NCBI GenBank assembly: GCA_002291945.1
Contig: DBAZ01000022.1
Coordinates: 1 to 28,260, forward strand
Direction: 5' to 3'
DNA: 28,260 bases
Source of the DNA: Tepidimonas sp. UBA997
GTDB lineage: Bacteria; Pseudomonadota; Gammaproteobacteria; Burkholderiales; Burkholderiaceae_C
Shown here: one piece after another, positions 25,196-28,260 of the stretch
Position numbering within the stretch: the stretch's first letter is position 1
Layout: each line of letters begins with the position of its first letter
Made by a program: the position numbers and the translations under genes
The notes under the pieces: model-generated
Told to the model about the DNA's origin: nothing
Databases searched by the model: none
What the model saw: the letters and a program-made list of their open reading frames with translations, nothing else

Positions 25196-25828
25196 ATGAG
25201 TCCCACCCTGCCTAATGACGCCTGCATCTTCATCGTGGACGATGATGCCAGTGTGCGCGACGCCCTGGGCTGGCTGCTGCGCTCACGTCGGCTGCTGAGC
25301 GAGCCGTATGCCAGCGCCGATCAGTTCTGGGACGCGGCCTGCACCTGGCAGGATCGGGCAACGCCGTCATGCTTGCTGCTGGACGTGCGCATGCCCGGCC
25401 TGAACGGACTGGCCCTGTTTGAGCGACTGCTCGACTGCGCTTGGTTCGAAGCGATGCCAGTGATTTTCCTCAGCGGGCATGCCGACGTCAGCACCGCCGT
25501 CGAAGCGGTCAAGCGGGGTGCCTACGATTTTTGCGAAAAGCCTTTTTCCGACAACGCGCTGGTTGATCGGGTGGAGCAGGCTCTGCACCACTCCGCGCGG
25601 GTCATTGCCCGTCGGCATGAAAGGGCCGAACGGCGACGTCGGGTGGACGGGTTGACCGATCGTGAAAAGGACGTGATGCACCGGATCGCGGCAGGCATGC
25701 CGAACAAACTGGTGGCCGACGAATTGAACATCAGCGTGCGCACGGTGGAAGTCCATCGGGCTCACGTTTTTGACAAGATGAACGTGCGGTCGGCGGTGGA
25801 GCTGGTCCACCTGCTGCGTGATCTATGA
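25196..25828 (+). CDS. FixJ/DctR-type response regulator
   Basis: A 210-residue two-component regulator. The receiver domain (about 9-125) has the acidic cluster D15-D17, the phosphoacceptor D63 in L-L-L-D-V-R-M-P-G-L-N-G, the switch serine in F-L-S-G-H-A-D-V and the lysine in C-E-K-P-F. The LuxR/GerE helix-turn-helix covers about 150-208: L-T-D-R-E-K-D-V, then G-M-P-N-K-L-V-A-D-E-L-N-I-S-V-R-T-V-E-V-H-R. The sequence S-V-R-T-V-E-V-H-R is typical of the FixJ/NodW/DctR branch. It starts 9 nt after the kinase stop, so the kinase is its likely partner. Targets are unknown. Its last 6 nt overlap the end of the small minus-strand gene that follows. Confidence 0.93.
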   Translation: MSPTLPNDACIFIVDDDASVRDALGWLLRSRRLLSEPYASADQFWDAACTWQDRATPSCLLLDVRMPGLNGLALFERLLDCAWFEAMPVIFLSGHADVSTAVEAVKRGAYDFCEKPFSDNALVDRVEQALHHSARVIARRHERAERRRRVDGLTDREKDVMHRIAAGMPNKLVADELNISVRTVEVHRAHVFDKMNVRSAVELVHLLRDL

Positions 25829-25990
25829 CGACTTGTCCTCCTGGGTGGCGTCTTTTCGAGCTTCATGGGCTTTTTCTCGCTCCACCTTGTCCGGCAACTC
25901 GCCATTTTTCCGGCCACAGAACATGGTCCACCAGATGATGAATACCAGTATGAGCAGCGCACCTAGGGCCTGCAGGTACAAGAGATGCAT
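25823..25990 (-). CDS. Probable small single-span membrane protein (55 residues)
   Basis: From the ATG at 25988-25990 the minus strand encodes a hydrophobic helix (about residues 3-22, L-Q-A-L-G-A-L-L-I-L-V-F-I-I-W-W) followed by a highly charged cytoplasmic-type tail rich in Lys, Glu, Asp and Arg, with a TAG stop. This clean split and the normal codon use suggest a real gene, though no ribosome-binding site is clear and I know no name for it. Without it the stretch between the response regulator and mltA would be 160 bp of non-coding DNA. Its start codon and the mltA start overlap by two bases on opposite strands. Frames extended further upstream look unlike protein. Confidence 0.55.
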   Translation of the reverse strand: MHLLYLQALGALLILVFIIWWTMFCGRKNGELPDKVEREKAHEARKDATQEDKSS

Positions 25991-27248
25991 GACAGATCGG
26001 AGTGGTGAAGGGCGCCCGACGGCGCTCAGAGTGGGTCTGTTGCTGATTTTAGGCATTCTGGCGGCCTGCACCACCCCCCCCGCGCCGAAAGACCCGCTGC
26101 CGGAGCCGACCCGTCCCGCGCCACCCATCATTCAGGCTCCCGCCATCACGCCATTGCCCCCTTCCGTGGCGCTCGATGAAGTACGGCCTGAACCCGTGGT
26201 CACTCCCCAGCATCCGGCCTGGCAATGGGCCGACAGCCAGCCCCTGCCAGCTCCCATCACGCGGGGCGTCAGCGTCTGGCATCCGGTGCGCTGGAGCGAA
26301 CTGCCCGGCTGGGGGCGCGACGCCCTCAACGAGACCTGGAACGCCTGGCTGCGCAGTTGCGAGCGACCGGCCCCCGTGATCGGGGTTTTGTGCACGGAAG
26401 TGCGCCAGCTCAGCATTGCCCCCGTGGAGGATCAGCACGACTGGATGATGCGACGCCTGCAGCCCTTTCGCGTGCAAGCACCGAATGGCCAGACCCCCGG
26501 CCTGCTGACTGGCTATTTTGAGCCCGAGATGCTGGCGCGGCGCGTGCGTGATGACGTGCACCAGACGCCTTTGCACGGCCTCCCCGTCACCCTGCGGCCC
26601 GGCCAGCCCTGGTTCACCCGGCAGCAGATGGCCACCGACCCGGCGGCCCAGGCCCAGTTGCAAGGGCGTGAAATCGCCTGGATGGCCGACCCACTGGATG
26701 CCTTGATGCTGCAAATCCAGGGGTCGGGGCGTATGACGATCACCGAACCCGATGGCCAGCAGCGCATGGTACGGCTGGCTTTTGCCGGGCACAACAGCCA
26801 CCCGTACCGCAGCGTGGGGCGCTGGCTGCTCGACCGAGGCTGGATCCGCCAGGGCACCTGGGAGGCGATACGCACCTGGGCCGCCGCCAACCCCGAGCGC
26901 GTCAACGACATGCTCTGGAGCAACCCGCGCACCGTTTTTTTCCGCGAAGAGCCGCTGAGCGAGCTCGATGCCCAGTTTGGCCCGCGTGGGGCGCAAGGGG
27001 TGCCGCTCACCCCGCGCCGATCCATCGCCGTCGATCCGCGCAGCATCCCCTACGGCACACCGGTCTGGATGCACTCGCCCGGCCCTTACGTGCATGTGCG
27101 TCGTCTGGTGCTGGCGCAGGACACTGGCGGCGCGATCATCGGCCCGATCCGGGCCGACTTCTTCACCGGCTGGGGCCAAGAAGCCTACGTCATGGCCTCG
27201 GGCATCAGCCAGCCGCTGCAGATGTGGGCCTTGTGGCCGCGGCCCTGA
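25989..27248 (+). CDS. mltA: Membrane-bound lytic murein transglycosylase A
   Basis: A 419-residue outer-membrane lipoprotein that cuts peptidoglycan between MurNAc and GlcNAc with formation of 1,6-anhydro ends. The signal peptide ends in the lipobox I-L-A-A-C with C27; T28 after it fits outer-membrane sorting. A proline-rich spacer (about 29-70) precedes the MltA domain, recognisable by the segments L-T-G-Y-F-E-P and I-Q-G-S-G-R. The 3D domain follows, with I-A-V-D-P-R-S-I-P-Y-G-T-P-V-W and A-Q-D-T-G-G-A-I (D378) and then R-A-D-F-F-T-G-W-G, which include the catalytic aspartate region. The ATG at 25989 is used because it gives a normal lipoprotein signal; the frame is open upstream without family similarity. 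A phosphofructokinase gene follows after 34 nt. Confidence 0.93.
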   Translation: MTDRSGEGRPTALRVGLLLILGILAACTTPPAPKDPLPEPTRPAPPIIQAPAITPLPPSVALDEVRPEPVVTPQHPAWQWADSQPLPAPITRGVSVWHPVRWSELPGWGRDALNETWNAWLRSCERPAPVIGVLCTEVRQLSIAPVEDQHDWMMRRLQPFRVQAPNGQTPGLLTGYFEPEMLARRVRDDVHQTPLHGLPVTLRPGQPWFTRQQMATDPAAQAQLQGREIAWMADPLDALMLQIQGSGRMTITEPDGQQRMVRLAFAGHNSHPYRSVGRWLLDRGWIRQGTWEAIRTWAAANPERVNDMLWSNPRTVFFREEPLSELDAQFGPRGAQGVPLTPRRSIAVDPRSIPYGTPVWMHSPGPYVHVRRLVLAQDTGGAIIGPIRADFFTGWGQEAYVMASGISQPLQMWALWPRP

Positions 27249-27255
27249 GTTTTTT
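27226..27255 (+). terminator. Possible weak terminator at the end of mltA
   Basis: GGGCC (27226-27230) and GGCCC (27241-27245) can pair around a 10-nt loop, followed by TGAG and six T. The hairpin lies within the last codons and the T-run just past the stop. The stem is only 5 bp, so it may merely attenuate read-through into pfkA. Confidence 0.3.
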
Positions 27256-27282
27256 CCAATGAGCGTGTTGCCGGAGTAACGT

Positions 27283-28260
27283 ATGCGTGTCGGTGTACTG
27301 ACGGGCGGGGGCGACTGCCCTGGACTGAACGCGGTGATCCGCGCCGTGACCAAATCGCTGCTGCGCCAGTGCGGCGCACAGGTCATCGGCATCGAAGACG
27401 GTTTTGCCGGTCTGCTCGGGGCCGACATCCGTGCCCGGGCGCTCGACTGGGCCTCGGTCAGCGGCATCCTGATGCGCGGCGGCACCATGCTGGGCACCAG
27501 CAACAAGGCGAACCCAATGAGCTCTGAAGCCGCGACGGCGCAGGTTCTGGCCCATGTCCGGCAGCTTGGGTTGGATGGGCTGGTCGTGATCGGGGGTGAC
27601 GGCAGCATGGCGATCGCCCACGGGCTGGCTCAAGCCGGATTGCCGATCGTGGGGGTACCCAAGACCATCGACAACGACATCGTGGGCTGCGAGCGCAGCT
27701 TCGGCTTCGATACGGCGGTGGCCACGGTGACGGAAGCGCTGGAACGCATCCAGACCACCGGGCAGAGCCACAGCCGCGTCATGATCGTGGAGACCATGGG
27801 CCGCTACGCAGGCTGGATTGCGCTGGAGGCCGGCATTGCCGGCGCGGCCGACGTCATCTTGCTGCCCGAAATCGACTACGACGTGGCTGCGGTGGCGCGG
27901 GTGTGCCGCGAGCGCGAGCAGACCGAACGCTACACCGTGATCTGCATCGGTGAGGGTGCCAAACCCGCAGGCGGCAGCCTGACGGTGGAGCGTCGCCTTG
28001 CCGACAGCCCGGACCCGTTACGTCTGGGCGGGGTGGCGCATGCCTTGCGCAAACAACTACAGCCCCGGCTGACCAGCGAAGTCAGGGCCACGGTGCTGGG
28101 CCACATCCAGCGCGGTGGCGCACCCACACCCTTCGACCGCGTGCTGGCGACCCAGTTTGGCAACTTGGCCGCGCAACTGGTGATGCGCCGGGAATTCAAC
28201 CGCATGGTCACGCTGGAACAGGGCCGACTGGGCAGCATCCCGCTGGCCGAGGTGGCCCAC
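27283..28260 (+). CDS. pfkA: 6-phosphofructokinase, partial (3' end outside window)
   Basis: The first 326 codons of a phosphofructokinase of the PfkA superfamily, which makes fructose 1,6-bisphosphate. Motifs are G-V-L-T-G-G-G-D-C-P-G-L-N at 4-16, G-G-T-M-L-G-T-S around 67-73, G-G-D-G-S at 104-108, P-K-T-I-D-N-D at 126-132 and E-T-M-G-R-Y-A-G-W. The catalytic aspartate is D130 in T-I-D-N-D. Donor-site residues are mixed: glycine in G-G-D-G-S is typical of ATP enzymes, while lysine in P-K-T-I-D-N-D is typical of PPi enzymes. That combination is known from group III (mixed-substrate) enzymes, so the donor cannot be decided from sequence. The ATG at 27283 has GGAG 7 nt upstream. The frame is still open at the last base. 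Confidence 0.92.
   Translation, partial: MRVGVLTGGGDCPGLNAVIRAVTKSLLRQCGAQVIGIEDGFAGLLGADIRARALDWASVSGILMRGGTMLGTSNKANPMSSEAATAQVLAHVRQLGLDGLVVIGGDGSMAIAHGLAQAGLPIVGVPKTIDNDIVGCERSFGFDTAVATVTEALERIQTTGQSHSRVMIVETMGRYAGWIALEAGIAGAADVILLPEIDYDVAAVARVCREREQTERYTVICIGEGAKPAGGSLTVERRLADSPDPLRLGGVAHALRKQLQPRLTSEVRATVLGHIQRGGAPTPFDRVLATQFGNLAAQLVMRREFNRMVTLEQGRLGSIPLAEVAH

Noticed and set aside
26049..27608. 519-codon open frame antisense to mltA and pfkA
   Set aside because: Runs across two genes with intact motifs; composition is that of a shadow.

Overview
The window reads as chromosomal housekeeping DNA of a GC-rich betaproteobacterium of the order Burkholderiales, probably Comamonadaceae-like. 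This rests on the conserved orders hpf-ptsN-hprK / fur / bamE-dapB and leuS-lptE-holA, on a long-form GlnE next to YhdP and a Nit-type amidase, and on protein character; no species is claimed. Almost all of it is coding. I see no rRNA, tRNA, insertion sequence, prophage or CRISPR array.

Left part (1-5.7 kb): the end of an MFS transporter, ssb, a GGDEF diguanylate cyclase without the usual product-inhibition site, a FadD-type acyl-CoA ligase with its own candidate promoter and a tandem 11-bp repeat upstream, an MTA/SAH nucleosidase, and a convergent CorA-type Mg/Co channel starting at GTG.

Middle-left (5.9-9.8 kb): hibernation factor hpf, a hairpin terminator, then ptsN and hprK (a PTS-derived regulatory branch; rpoN, usually upstream of hpf in proteobacteria, is absent here). 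Convergent fur is divergent from bamE, which is followed by dapB.

Middle (9.8-15.4 kb): leuS-lptE, a probable terminator, an MBL-fold cyclic-nucleotide phosphodiesterase-like gene, about 330 bp without an intact recognisable gene, then holA. In that gap the minus strand carries two short recognisable N-terminal fragments: a FecR-type secreted protein start and a type IV pilin/pseudopilin start (SGFTLIEALVA), in different frames and both ending abruptly. I read this as the scar of a decayed accessory locus placed between lptE and holA; the phosphodiesterase gene may be its surviving member. This is the most unusual spot in the window.

Right part (15.4-28.3 kb): glnE on the minus strand, head to head with yhdP at an 8-nt spacing; yhdP, nit and a PAS-containing histidine kinase overlap by 4 nt each and are followed 9 nt later by a FixJ-type response regulator (a DctS/DctR-like pair). 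Then come a probable 55-residue membrane protein on the minus strand whose start codon overlaps the start codon of mltA, mltA itself, and the first 326 codons of a 6-phosphofructokinase with a mixed ATP/PPi active-site signature, cut by the window edge.

Most start sites lie a few bases from the preceding stop and many lack a strong Shine-Dalgarno sequence, so several starts were chosen by protein family rather than by ribosome-binding site.
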